From positions 7,596,924-7,660,923 of the forward strand of contig JABACO010000002.1 in assembly GCA_013339895.1 (NCBI GenBank): a stretch of 64,000 nucleotides of DNA, given 5' to 3'. The notes below the pieces were generated by a model. It ran no database searches and had not been told where the DNA came from. It worked only from the letters and a program-made list of their open reading frames with translations. The DNA is from Ephydatia muelleri (taxonomy: Eukaryota > Porifera > Demospongiae > Spongillida > Spongillidae). The stretch's first letter is position 1. Each line of letters starts with the position of its first letter. Positions 40,801-52,800 of this stretch are shown one piece after another. The position numbers and the translations under genes were made by a program.

Positions 40801-43800
40801 TCTCCAATTCAGTCATAGGCTGAATTAAAAGCAAAAATACAACCCAGTGAATATTATGACACAAAAGCATATAATAGCCTGAAAGTGTATCATGTTAGAA
40901 TTACGAATGCTATACTGTAGCAACAAATTTACTCTTTTAAAAATGCAAATCATCTATTGCATGAAGTCTCACTTGAAAAGTCTCCATTCGTGCACTGAGT
41001 GGCAACTGTTGTGGTTTTTCCTCTTGAAGCGGAAATATAAGATGATCAGCCTAGTAAAATATGCAAGCGAAATGGAAAGCATGAATAGGTCTTTTAAAAT
41101 GACATTATTCAAGACAGCACTTGAATGATTTTAGTGACAGCAGGACATAATCAAAATGTCCTTCTAATTTGTATTTGCCAAATAATGAACAGTGAGAGAT
41201 CATAATTTATAATATGTGTTGTGTGGCTTTTGGGAAGGGAAAGGCATACTGTATAAATCGCACACAAGTCCATGTAATAGAAGTAACAGCTATTACCTTT
41301 TCATGCAATAGAATACAAAATTTCCCACATAATAATTTGATCTAAAACAATTGTCCACACATATGTACTAACGTTGCAAAAACAAACCTGTCTGTTTTTT
41401 TGCACAATAGGTACCCATTTACTGACTTCAGTAGAAGTTTCCTTGTATGCAGCAGCACGATGAATCTAATTAAAAAATTGTCGCAAACAAACATGGTTCA
41501 ATTCTATACATTATGCTCCTCCGATCATACTTTTACGTACTCTTTCCATCGCTGGTTTTGACAATGGAAGATTGAGTGGTTCACCCACTGATTCCAATTT
41601 TGACAACTTCTTTGCCAGATGTCCAAAAGCTTGTTTTTCCTCTAATCCTTCCAGAAGATCTTGAACAAGAATGCTGTGACCCGCACCTAACAAGTGAATC
41701 CAACCTCTGATCAATATTCACAAAATGAAAAAAAAAATACTATAACTATATGCACTATATACCAGCTTTCTCTACCACCTGAATGAGAAGATACCATGTA
41801 TTATTTGCAATAAGTTAGATGCAAAAGATTTGGTGATCTGGATGCAAGTTAAAACGTCTCTGCAATGAAGAAATTTCTAGGCTCTCTGTTGTACACATTT
41901 GCCAGACATTGTTTCATTGTAAGCCTTATCCTTGCAAATTGTCTTTTAAAGTTACCTGATCAATAACATACATGTCAGAAAATGAATTCCATCCACCAAC
42001 AAGCACCTATGTACCTACAATGTACAGTACATGCAATAATAGCACACAGTAGCACATGTATTTCTAAAAAAGCTTTTAACTAAACATGTCTAGGTAATAA
42101 CAGAACAATACAGCATATTCGTACCATTGCTGACGTTAGACAGATTGAATTCTGATATAGTAGAAGATGCTTCATTCCTTTGTAGAAACTTTCTGTAAAA
42201 ATATAAACCCAATAAAGAACTAACTAAACAACACATGTCTTTTTGTGTCCAAGTGAACGGAGTACATACCTTTTATGCCCAAGTGAGCCTATTTTGTGCA
42301 ACAGTTTCTCATGCTGAGCATCATTGCCATCAAGCTACAAATTGAGAAGAGAACTGTATAACCCCCAAACAAATATTACTAAACCCATGTACTGTACATG
42401 CTCACACATATTACTAAACCTATGTCCACACATGTACACGTTAGAACATCCAGCCATTACTTGAACATGCAACACCTCAAAATGTTGAACTTCACAGTAA
42501 TTTAATATTCTTGTATACACAGTAAACACAAGGATTGGTATACATGTACTAGGAGGTGAAGGTTAGATACAATTGTTCAAATATGCATAATTAGTTCATG
42601 TATACTGCATGTTTATGCATAGATATTCGATGATTGGAAAATTGTTTTGGTAACCATAATGTCATTGATCCCCCAACTTCCAAAGTCTGATTATTAGTAC
42701 ACCAGTAGGAATTGATTCTACATGTATTTAGTGTTTTGAACATTTCACTAGTCTACATATGTACATGCAACTATTGATTAGAATTATGCACATATTTGTA
42801 TTAAAGTAGCACCTGGGTGCCCACCATCAGAGATGAGTCAGTAAATGGTTCATGTATTACGAAACTACTTCTGATATCCAATAGATATTGATATTCAGGA
42901 GTTCACTGTGAAGGGTAGTGGTCTCTATCAGTTGCTACATGTATTTAGGGGGGTGGCATGCTTATAAATCAACATCATTTAAATCGTGTGCTATTTTATA
43001 GGTTTTCATAGGGCATTAAAGTATATGGTTGATATGTGTAGACCCTTTGAACCTATCTAGAATACCATGCCACATAATGTCTGCCTTATTACTACGATGT
43101 CCATGCAAATGCAGAGTTTGCCTGTTTGGTTGACCTGATTTGTCCTGTTTCAAATCCCAGAACTCTAATATCTATGCTTCAAACTACATGTATTAAACAT
43201 AGTACAATCCCTGCCTGCATGAATAATTTTACACACAAAACTATTTCACCTCATTATCGCTCAGATCTTCACTGCAGTTCTGATCCTCAGATTCAAGGTC
43301 ACTTTCTGCAGGAAGGAGCTCCCCAACTGTTTGAGAAATGCTGCGAAATAAAAAAAGGCATGCCTACCTAATAATCAGAGGAAAACACTGTGTATGCAAT
43401 CTGAGACAAGACCCTATATACTAAAAACAGCACATTATTAGTATAGTCACATTCTTAAAATGTCATATAAAGCATCTTTGGTGAAGTCAATAAAACTACA
43501 CACCAAGCAAAAAAGGCAAGCACCAAACATATGTACACAAACAACACTGCCCACGCATATGCTATGAAAGAAAATATAATCACTGCATCCAACCTTTACA
43601 TAACTATTTCAATTGGCTGACAGCAATAACCAACCTATCAACACCCCTGGTGAACAGACCCTATCCCCTAGGACAAGGATCGTAGGGGTGTACGACTTTT
43701 TAATAGAATAGCCCAATAGAAATTTGTTAAATGAGACAACCAGTATTATAAAATACCCTGTAATCATCTTGTCTGATTGTGATGCGATTGTGAACTTGTA

Positions 43801-44336
43801 CATACTGTTGTGTGTGTAATATTGCGTGATCTACAGCTGATCATAATTAAACTGAATGTACGCCTGGTATTGGCCACAATTATTAAATACGTAAGTCGTT
43901 GGTAATATATTCCCTCTGCTTTAGAATTGCACTGCAAACCTCGGTTTCTCGTCTGTTGTACCGAAACGCTGCTTCATAGTAGAACTCTTCTTCATAGTAG
44001 AACGCTTTTTCATTGTAGAACACGTGGTTTTCCACTTCATAATACCAGATTATTAATCACGGTATTTAATAATGATGTAATTAATACTATCCGCAGGACT
44101 GAACTGTGCGTTGCATCTCCACCTAATTGACTCACCTTGTCGAAACGCGTGTGGCTGCAGGCGCTGCTCCAGAGGTTTACTCGCAGTCGATCCAATGGCG
44201 CCGTATGAGTTAGTGGATCTGCATTCCCTCGATGGCTGACATATCGTCCTTTCGCAAATTGATTTCAAGAGGTCCTTTAATACTCATCCAAATCTGCATG
44301 ATCCATGTCCAACACAAATTGGTTGCGTGGATCCAT
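31885..44336 (-). CDS. UTP14: UTP14, U3 snoRNP/SSU processome protein, coding exons 1-12
   Basis: Minus-strand exons: 44284-44336, 43250-43340, 42270-42334, 42125-42192, 41541-41686, 41388-41465, 40973-41050, 40697-40819, 34761-34855, 32734-32836, 32609-32686 and 31885-31961. Phases join throughout, and the last exon (phase 2) fits the 3' exons in the repeat units. Using the copy 2 end gives about 584 aa, shorter than the human protein. Conserved blocks are RNEASSTISEFNLS, the WVPIVQKNRQADHLIFPL junction, LTDAEKKALLRMSVEEAK, KKIKSKKYH and LKHGTMGKWAKK. Family role: a nucleolar factor that activates the DHX37/Dhr1 helicase during 18S rRNA maturation. The start is the least sure part: exon 1 (MDPRNQFVLD) uses a weak donor (GA|GTATTA). 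A strong donor CAAG|GTGAGT at about 44150 may close a 5' untranslated exon. Two large introns hold mobile elements. Confidence 0.85.
33395..33892. mobile_element. MITE-like element with G-run minisatellite
   Basis: Begins TGGGCTATTC and ends GAATAGCCCA, a perfect 10-base terminal inverted repeat, and is flanked on both sides by TTA (possible 3-base target duplication, as in PIF/Harbinger-type elements). The interior has imperfect repeats of a CATGTCCTGGGGG type, with long G runs (33550-33740). A lone GAATAGCCCA end also occurs at 43706-43715. There is no transposase, so it is non-autonomous. It sits in the UTP14 intron 32837-34760. Confidence 0.55.
34192..34415. repeat. long inverted repeat (foldback hairpin)
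   Basis: Left arm 34192-34307 and right arm 34322-34415 are reverse complements with a few mismatches and gaps. The loop is about 14 bases. Shared landmarks are GAGAAAG at both outer ends, CAAGGTAC, TGGGGTTTGA, AGGATCCTAC and CTACATTTGCAA. It lies in the same UTP14 intron as the MITE-like element. It could be a foldback transposon or the source of a hairpin RNA. The ORFs on both strands here are mirror images of the arms and are not genes. Confidence 0.8.
35185..35920 (+). pseudogene. Gag-like region with zinc knuckle
   Basis: An open stretch from 35185 has a helical N-terminal part (KFLHDMRQMQEELR) and the NFTFKRKAKS segment that resembles DIRS Gag proteins. A run of 25 G at 35460-35484 follows and probably spoils the frame. 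Further on, a lysine/glutamate-rich stretch leads to CFRCDDLGHFQREC at about 35854-35895, a C-x2-C-x4-H-x4-C knuckle that in this family binds nucleic acid. Internal stops separate the pieces, so no full product is expected. Confidence 0.65.
36180..37450 (+). pseudogene. reverse transcriptase / RNase H remnant (DIRS type)
   Basis: The first part (about 36200-36400) gives LLKGGYIEEV and RLVVNLRQVNR. After a frameshift, 36443 onward reads FSFDLKSGYHHVDV, RYLGFEWGG and FVVLPFGLSSAPYVFTK, the fingers and palm signature of DIRS-group enzymes. RNase H follows with YSDASDVGYGGYIVQ (about 37115) and a WREPVAVGRALESF segment (about 37210). Then comes MNQLADYFSRVVDFDDW (about 37363), which marks the end of RNase H in this group. 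Frame changes between the parts show it is inactive. The catalytic YxDD box was not found between 36620 and 37050. Confidence 0.78.
37790..38420 (+). pseudogene. tyrosine recombinase remnant (DIRS type)
   Basis: FADFLRCNELIKLKCSDI supplies the first catalytic arginine. YRENASLVIARTGSVTCPV and the SYSRLRELLLDKI segment follow. The frame stops at 38293, but the next bases in another frame read HSLHARGATAAANAGV (the H-x-x-R box), then KRHGR and finally DGYVKDS with the nucleophile tyrosine. All signature elements are present but spread over frames, so the enzyme is broken. Recombinases of this type insert circular DNA copies instead of using an integrase. Confidence 0.72.
38484..39360. repeat. 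direct repeat pair at the DIRS-like element 3' side
   Basis: Two blocks of about 95 bases, near 38484-38580 and 39257-39355, share TTGTTTGTTGCAGGCATG, CAATGACACTAAAC, AATTTGGT-type sequence and GAGGGAGATATA. They are direct and imperfect. Between them lies AT-rich DNA with several GTTAGGTAAAC words (38606-38800) and no gene. Confidence 0.65.
39366..40696. other. UTP14 intron, no gene seen
   Basis: AT-rich sequence. The stretch 39360-39660 reads partly open on the plus strand (around FTAPMIISYH) and may be a further transposon remnant. The rest shows only short palindromic TACATGTA words. Confidence 0.5.
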
Positions 44337-44754
44337 GAAGAAATAAACAACAGTCTAAATCAATCATATCTGTACATGTAGGTGCTGTTTTTATTATGTT
44401 AGTAATATTAATACAACCGACCTTGCCACTTGATAATGGAAAGGCACAACTTACTTTTACAGTGCAGTAACTAGACATAACCATTTATATAGTTAATGCT
44501 AGAAACACCGTAGAGATGCGAGTACTTTGGTTGGAGATGCAAAACGTAAAGAGCAACAAATCAGGTAAAGATAGAATGACATTGGTAAAACTGTTGCAGT
44601 TTCATTTTTCATGCCCTTTTAAAAATTGCAAATGATTAAAACTATATTGCAATGGTAAGTGTTATGGACAATGCAAAGAGTGTGTGACATACATGTACGA
44701 AACACTGTACATACAATGCACATATGACACATAAGAGATGTACACAGACTAATA
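44337..44754. other. AMN1-UTP14 intergenic spacer
   Basis: About 418 bases between the AMN1 stop and the proposed UTP14 start, both genes on the minus strand. A polyadenylation region for AMN1 and the UTP14 promoter should lie here. No clear TATA box or AATAAA was placed. Confidence 0.5.
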
Positions 44755-47700
44755 CTAATATATGGTCCAGGATATTTGCTTGAGACCTGCACAAGTGCTA
44801 GCAACATCATATGAGTGACTGGTTAGACGTGGACACCCATGGAAGACAAGAATGGACAGTCGTGGACAATGCGTGAAAAGCACTTCTACTGCTTCATCTG
44901 TTACATTCAGGCAATGGCTGATGTTCAATTCCTAAAAAAGCAGTGTAAATGTACAGTTAGTTTGAAATTGCTAGACTCCTTAGCATCACTAGTTAAATAT
45001 GCAAATTATATGTCTAGTACATTGTTTATATCCTTGACACATTGAAGAACACTTATTTCACTGAATTATTTCATCAAATCCAATCAGTTGTAGTTGTGCA
45101 ATATTATTAATAGTTTAAGATGCAATTACAAATACATGCAAGTCTGTGAAAATGAAACACTCTGTACCGGCGTTTATGCAGTTACATGTATAATCCTGAC
45201 ACCAACAAGAACAAGAAATCATTCACGAGTACAACTACAACTTACATTCACAACATAAAGTACATATTTCAAAACTACAAAATGTGTTATTGGAATTATA
45301 GTTAAGGATGAGATACCAACTCCATATAGAGGAACCCACTCTCATTTCCAGATAACGCCAATGAATTGCAGTACTATGGGTACGTAATTTAAGAGGCAGC
45401 ACAGACACTTAAAAATGCAACAGTAAAAAACTCTGAACAGAGAATACCTCTTACCTTTAGAAATTTCGAACAACATGCATCTTTAAATGCCACCAAACCA
45501 TCTGTTGATACCTAAATACAGACTAATGATGAAACATTTTCTATACAGTCACAGTGTATAGCTCAGGTTTATTTCCCATCCCATCTTCAAAATAGTGCAG
45601 CGCTGAACTGCATGTACAGTATATGTATTTAATAGAGACAAACATTGATGCAGTACAAAATGCAGCCATGCCAATTTTAATCCAGTTTGTTAAACCAAAA
45701 TATAAATATATGTATCTCATGCATCATGCAAGTCGTGAAACAAGGTATTTGATTAATTATCAAGATGCTTCTCCAGATGTAACTAAAATAGTCTGCGTGT
45801 GCAAATATCATATAACCATAATCTGTAGTACTAATTGTAATGTATTATGTGATCCCAAAATATGGGTGCAAAGCTCTCATCAGATATTGATATTTATCAT
45901 ACAAAAATAGTCAAATGCAAAGTAGAACTGTCAAAAAAAACTACCAAATATTTTTTGAAGGGAGGTGGGAGATGTACGAATGAATTGATAACAATAGTAA
46001 CATACAGCTTTGATAACTACTAATTATACATGTGCTTGCTGAACTGAGTTCTGATTGTTTATGTGCTTCTCTTTAATTACTCACTTAGTTACACCTATAA
46101 ATAATAGCAGTTACATGTAAGAAACAAATGCCTTCGTTATTGTGCACGTGTTCTTCATGCGCACTAACAGTAGTACTGTAGTTGCAAGGGAAATTATGCA
46201 ACCAAAACCATAGACAAATTTACTGCACACAAAAATATTGCACACCTTTGTCTTTGCTAGATCCAGTGCTTGTAAATACCTGCACTTCTGAGCTATGGAA
46301 TGGAGGGCCTTGTCACTGATCATATGACATCCAGCCAAGCACAGACAGACTAGATATGCACAGCTCTCAACCAGGCACATTACAGCATTATTGTCCATAA
46401 GAGTACAGCATTTGAGATTCACGATCTGAAGCATTCTGCACTGCATGAAAAAGCTGCAAAAGGCTAAGAACATATATTCAACTCTCATATTTCTGTACAG
46501 AGCAAGACTTAGGATTACCTTGAGATGTTAGTGTGCTTCTACAACCAGCAGAAGTTCCAAAATCTATTGTTTTTAGCATAGGACAGAAGGTGCAGATGCA
46601 CAGCATTCCACGAACAGTTACCTCACAAGCACTTAGATCCAGTTCCAGTATTCCTTTGTGAAGAACCTAATACAAAAAATTCTTTGTTACTAATTTGTCA
46701 TCCAGATTACAGTATGACTATTATATAAATATTGAGACAATACAACAAGATTAGTTACATGTACTTGCTGGATTCTAAATTTTGTAGGTCTGACCCTCAG
46801 ACAATGTTTATACATGTAGATACATGTATGCATGTATGTACAGTATCTGTTATGTCAAATATTTTTGTGGTTGCATGTTTGCAGCTCTAAGTAACAACCT
46901 CTTCAATTGTTAACGCAAAAACAAACAAGATACAACAGCCTTACATTACACGTACAGTAGTCAAACTAATCCTCACATCTACACGGTATGTTTCCTATAT
47001 CAGCATTTCTGTGACAAAAAATCATATTGATCAGGTTGCTGATTCTTACATTCCAAATTTTGATATACATGTATTAAACAACATTTAACCCATTAACAGT
47101 ACATGAAAATAAAAGAGTCAACTAAAAACTGTTCATTCCAATTGTGGAAAAAAAGACACATTATCTGTGCGGTAGAATTGTTCCCATTCCTTATAAAATG
47201 TGCCGATTCACCCACTTCACGTCACAAATCGTTATTCACAATATTTGCAAGCACATTGATTGGTCCAAAACTTGCCCTACCCACCCACTTTGGGACCTTG
47301 ATCTACCCCACAAACTGCCCAATAAAATGAGCACCCTATAATGCACTTGACAGTACAGAAGGGTACAAATTTGATGACTTTTGTCGTTTCTGAGGGTTAA
47401 CACTTTTTTGATTAGGACCTAAACTTTACAAAAGTGTTGTATAATATTTTTGACACATGAAACAAGATGACAACACAATTATTATTTTCACATATACAAC
47501 ATAATTACAATAATTATTAATAATAACAACCTAACATTAAACTACTAACTATTATTCAGCAGGCACCATATTTTTCCTAGGTAGAATAGCCTTTGCAATG
47601 GCTCTCACCAGAGTGATATTCAGCCTCCCAAACATGTCATTTATCACCCCAGAGTCCAAGGTTAAACAACCATTATTATTATTAAACTAAGCACTAAAAA

Positions 47701-49288
47701 TATTGCACACAATATTGTCACATGATATAAACATAGCAGAATATATGTTCACCTACATCAATACTATTACTGTAAGGCAATGCACAAAAGCTAATCTAAG
47801 TTGCATGTACAAACCCCACCCACACTGCTGAAACTCCCTTCAACCCTCATTCTCTGAATGCTGAAACCTTGCAAAGGAGAGCAAGATATAAACTTATACT
47901 GCAGTCTTTGCCAGTTAACACTTATGCAATTCCTCTTCAATCACATTGATTTATTTAGTATTGATGATTTCACTAGCAATAAGGACCGACCTCACCAGCT
48001 GACATATTTGTCTGTAATAGAGTTCAGATGTCATCACAATGCAAACTCAAATGTCATCACAATGCACACAAATTTTTAAGTTCTAAGTTGAGATGGTTGT
48101 AAACAATCATTTTTGTCTTGCAAATGATCGGATGAACAAACTGCTGCAGTAAATATCTATGGACTAGCCGTAATAATAGTCAAAGGAATTCAATGTGATG
48201 CAAATCTTTGCTGGAAACAATTTCAAGATATCCTTGCTGTTTAAATGGTCTCGCCATACTGCTAACTAAATTCAGATGTAAACCAATTTGGGCATTTGTG
48301 ACTACGGTGAATTAAACACAAAATGCATTTTTTTCACATTCAGATAACAAAAAGGTGCTGGCAAACTGTATTGTAGTCAACAGCCATGCTATTAGGTACA
48401 ATATTCAGCACACAACTAGTTTGTTTTAACGCTAGACAATATGTCATAACTTGTTTGTATAAATGCTGCTGCTTACTGTACATGTTATACTGACATATAT
48501 ATTCTGCTCTTAATGAATATACCATTCTCAGAACTTAGCGTCATTAAGGTGAGTTCAGTATAATAGCACCTCTGAGCAGGACACTTTCTCACTATTTGAA
48601 CAAGACTTAGCCTTTCATCTCAGCCGTCTCACAAACACGTACTTTGAATTTTTAAAAACCATCTAGCATATGGGAGTGAGATACTACAATATTATATACA
48701 TCACCACTAACTCAATTCAGATATAGCCATGTGAATTAGTAGTTCTCTCATACAGTATAGTATCGGTGATATTACACAACAGCGGTGTGTGTACGCACAC
48801 ATCAGGCCCAATACAAACCTGCATCTATGTAAAAGACTGCTGAACCATAATGTATAAGCTGATGACCGTTGCTTCTTGGGGACTGAGAAATTAAAACGGC
48901 CTACTTTGAAAGGTTCAATCGCATTTACTGTCGCCATGGATACTATAGCTAAAGTATCCATGCTGTCACTTTCAGTTGAAACCTCCCGTTTGTTATGTTA
49001 CGTACGTATGTTACTCTATATTATAACATGTCTGCTTTGTAACCTAAGGGTCATAGTGTTATCAATAAAAAAATCCACTCTCTATAGGCCTACAATAACA
49101 CCTCCTTAATAAGCTGTCTACCTTTTTACCAAGTTCATAGTTCTTTCACTCAACATGCCTCGCTTTGCCAGGACCATTGCCATCTTCGTCTTGAGAACTT
49201 CTGGTAGGTAGCGAATAGTGTTTTCGTAGTAATGAACCTCTCTCATCACTGCCATGAGAGCAAAATCTAGTAAAGAGGATATTGCCAT
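44755..49288 (-). CDS. AMN1: AMN1 homolog, leucine-rich repeat protein
   Basis: Five minus-strand exons: 49130-49288, 46519-46666, 46246-46463, 45455-45511 and 44755-44931. They give 252 aa in one frame, close to the vertebrate length of 258. The order follows vertebrate AMN1: an N-terminal helical segment (MAISSLLDFALMAVMREVHY, then LPEVLKTKM), then cysteine-type leucine-rich repeats (ILELDLSACEVT, LQIVNLKCCTLMDNNAV, LVCLCLAGCHMISDKALHSI, ELNISHCLNVTDEAVEVLF, FHGCPRLTSHS) and a C-terminus LKQISWTIY. Intron 2 is only 55 bases. No F-box was seen, as in animal AMN1. Yeast Amn1 antagonises the mitotic exit network; the animal role is unsettled. The start ATG is the only one matching the family N-terminus. 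Intron 1 (46667-49129) holds no gene I can see. Confidence 0.92.
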
Positions 49289-49835
49289 GATCGATCCCGT
49301 TATACATGAGTTTACTAGTTAGAATTTGTTATTAATTATAATAGTTAGTTAGTGGTCCCAAACTTGATTGTGCATGCAGCGCAGATCCTCAAAGATAGAT
49401 AATGATGTTTGACTATGATATGCTAAGTGGACAACGCAATGTCGGTCAGCTATTATGAGAACATGTACGTCATTATAGTCAGTACGTATTAGTATATGTG
49501 AGAGCTTGAAGCGAGGAGGTAGTTTAGAACTATTATAATGCTGTACTAGCACCATGACAATAGTATCAATCCAGACACAGTACAAACAGTCAAATCTGAA
49601 AAATTGGATTTATTTGTTCATGTTTATATGCCACCGTGTATGTCCGTACACGTCCGCTTTGAATGTGCTAAAGGGGCGCGTCTGATTTACTTCTTTCAAG
49701 TCCTTCTGAGACACAGTAAGGAGAGAAATAATACGGATGCACATCTGAGCTAAAGCCGTCTCTTTGCCGCATCGTAGGGCGGAGAGAGGTCTTGGTAAGT
49801 GTCGTATCGATATCGAGCCCCGCCTACAGTGCAGG
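49289..49835. promoter_or_regulatory. divergent promoter interval, AMN1 / kinesin gene
   Basis: 547 bases separate the two start codons, head to head. The half next to the kinesin gene is relatively GC-rich (CGCC, CCGC words around 49740-49830). No TATA box is evident on either side. A shared promoter is inferred from layout only. Confidence 0.5.
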
Positions 49836-52800
49836 ATGGATCCAGCAGCAGCCAAGAAAAAAGCATCTGTCGGATCGAAGGCAGCAGATAATTTCCGAGT
49901 TGTCGTGAGAGTTAGACCTCTTCTCCAGAAGCTCCCTGCAGTGAGTAAAAACAGTGTTCACCTGAAAAGGAATGTACTAATATTGCGGGGTGTATAGTGC
50001 GCAGTCGCTGATGAAGAGCAAAAGTCGGTAACGGTAACAAAGCCGGAAAAAAAGAAGCAGATTGACGTAGAAGACTTTCGAGAAATAGTCGGTGCAGATG
50101 CAAATCAAACTCACGTTTTTACTTTTGATGAAGTTTTCGGACCAAGGCAAGTAATGCACATTCATTAATTTAATTCTATTGATGCGAGGTTACATTGCAG
50201 TGCTGCTCAAGGTTCCATCTTCGTTCAGTGTGTTCAACCAATAGTAGACTCAGTGCTTGAGGGTTACAACGGAAGTGTCATCGCTAGCGGACAAACAGGT
50301 GAAACCTAAATAACAAAATGAATGAAACAAAAGCATAATTATAATACGCTTTATTTCCTGTTTTTTTTTTAATTGTTTTTTGTTTTTTAATATGATAGGA
50401 TCAGGAAAGACATACACAATTGAAGGAGGAGCGCAAGTGGAGAACAAGGGAATCATTCCTCGAGTGACTGAACAGATTTTTGGCTGTATCCTCAAACTGT
50501 AGCAAGATAAAACTAAGGCAACTTCTATTTTATTTGTTCCTTTACAGTTATGTAAGACATTCAAAATATAGCCAGTGAAACGGACAGATTTTTGGTGAGA
50601 GTTTCATTTCTGCAAATTTACAATGAGAAACTGTCAGACCTATTGGTATGTATGAAGTTTTAATCACTCAACACAAAATCTGAATAAAAAAATGTGTGTT
50701 TCAGGACCAGAAGCATGATAATTTAAAACTGCGAGAGGATGGTCTAGGTGGTGTGTACATTGAGTCACTCTCTGAGCATGTAGTTCGAAACACGGATGAA
50801 ATCTTACATCTAGTAAAGTTGGGATCACATCAGAGGACGACAGCTGCCACCAAATCTAATAAGGTTAGTAGGTCTACCCTTTCATTCATATAAATGTTAA
50901 TCAAATCGAATTATTCAGGACAGCAGTAGAAGCCATGCAGTGTTTACAATCATTGTTGAACATGCTCAGTACGATTCTTCAGGTGGGAGTGTGATCACCA
51001 TTGGGAAAATGAGAATGGTTGACTTGGCAGGTTCTGAAAGGTAATCGTATGCATTCCTAAGCTATTGTAAATTATGAGGGGGATTATTGCCTAGACTGGA
51101 CACAGACGCTGAGAGCAAACAGCAGGAAGAAACAAAAAACATAAATGTATCTCTTCACACATTTGGAAAAGTAAGGCAGTTTCCATGCATTGAAGTATTA
51201 GCAACAACAAAAAAAACACATTTACAACACATCGGGGGCTGGATTGCAGGTTGTAACGGCGTTGACAACACCAGGTGCCAGGCATATTCCATATCGAGAG
51301 TCAAAATTGACTAGGATACTACAAGACTCTCTGGGTGGGAATTGTAAAACGACACTGATAGCTACCATCAACCCTTCAGTCAACTTTTATACAGAAACAT
51401 TCAACACACTAAGCTTTGCAAAACGGTACATATTTAACAGCATATATTTTATCACAAAGTTTCATCAAATTACATAAATATTAATGTCAGAGCAAAAAGC
51501 ATCAAAAATACTGCAACAGTCAACAAAGACATTTCTCACAAAGCCCTATTATCAGCCTATGAACATGAAATTCAAAAGCTCAGAGAGGAACTGCAACAAA
51601 GGTATGACAAAGATTATCCTTGCATTCCAAGCATTACAATTTCCATTTTAGAGACAATGGTGTTGATAAAGAACAGATTGAGAGGCTAGCCCAGGAATGT
51701 CAAGAAGCTCAGCGGGAAAAGGTAGTTAATCCAGAAATGCACTTCCCATGATTTGATAAAATGTTTAGGATGAAGTACTTGAGAAACTTGAAGCACAGCA
51801 AAAGAAAACCGTCGAAGTAGAATTAGAAAAAGTTGCAATGATGAAAAAAATTGCCGATCTGGAAAATGCGGTATGAAGCAAAATGAACAGCAATCATAGT
51901 ATCATAGATCCAATTTTACTATGTGTAGGTTCTTCACAGGAGTAGCGTTCCTGTAACAGAGAGTGAAGAATTTAGAAAAGCAGTGGAAAAGGTTGATGAT
52001 AGCAGAGATAAATATAAATCATTAGCATAAAATACGCCTTATACCAAATGAAGGAACAAGAAAGAATTCGGAAAGAAACAGAGTCCAGGTTGGAAAATAA
52101 GCTTGCTGAATTGGATAAGGAGAAAAAAAGGCAAGCTCAGGTGTCGCAATAAAACTTATCTATATGTAATATGCAAATTAGATTGCAGGAAGAAAGAGCA
52201 GAAATACAAAGGGAGAAAGAGCGTTATGCAAAAATTAGAGCAGAGTTTCAACCGGATGGCCGAAAAGTAATTCATAAATCAGCTGCAGTGTGAATACATA
52301 ACGTCCCCCATTCTATGCAGGAGGATGACTCTACAACAGAAAATATTGATCTCTTGAAAAGAAACAGTATGAACTGCTTATTGTCAAATATGTTTACAGT
52401 TCATAATGATACTTTGTACTTTAGGGCAGACGACTACACCACCAAGTAGTGCTAGTATAAGAAAGCCTAGCATTGCAAACGGTACGTAGATTAGAATTGA
52501 ACACCGTTCCTGCCATATCACATATTTCCATAGCAACCACTTGGGCTCAACGGTGCTCACTACCAGGAGAATTTCCTTCCAATCACTATCAACCAACAGG
52601 CAGAAGAATAAGCAGTGCGGAATTACTGAATTCTATAAGGTAATTTTTTGGGGGGGTGATTCAGAGAGCTGAAAGTACATTTATCAGGAAGGAAAGCTCA
52701 GTTTCAATACATCCTCGCATAAATTTTGCCTCTACTTCTGTTGAAAAGGTAGCTTGCAACTTACTAACATTGTGCATAACAACTACAAACATGTCTAAAT

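Noticed and set aside
47085..47400. Possible MITE in AMN1 intron 1 ending in TTAACCC/GGGTTAA
   Set aside because: Only 7 bases of inverted ends and no target duplication were seen. The match is too short to support.
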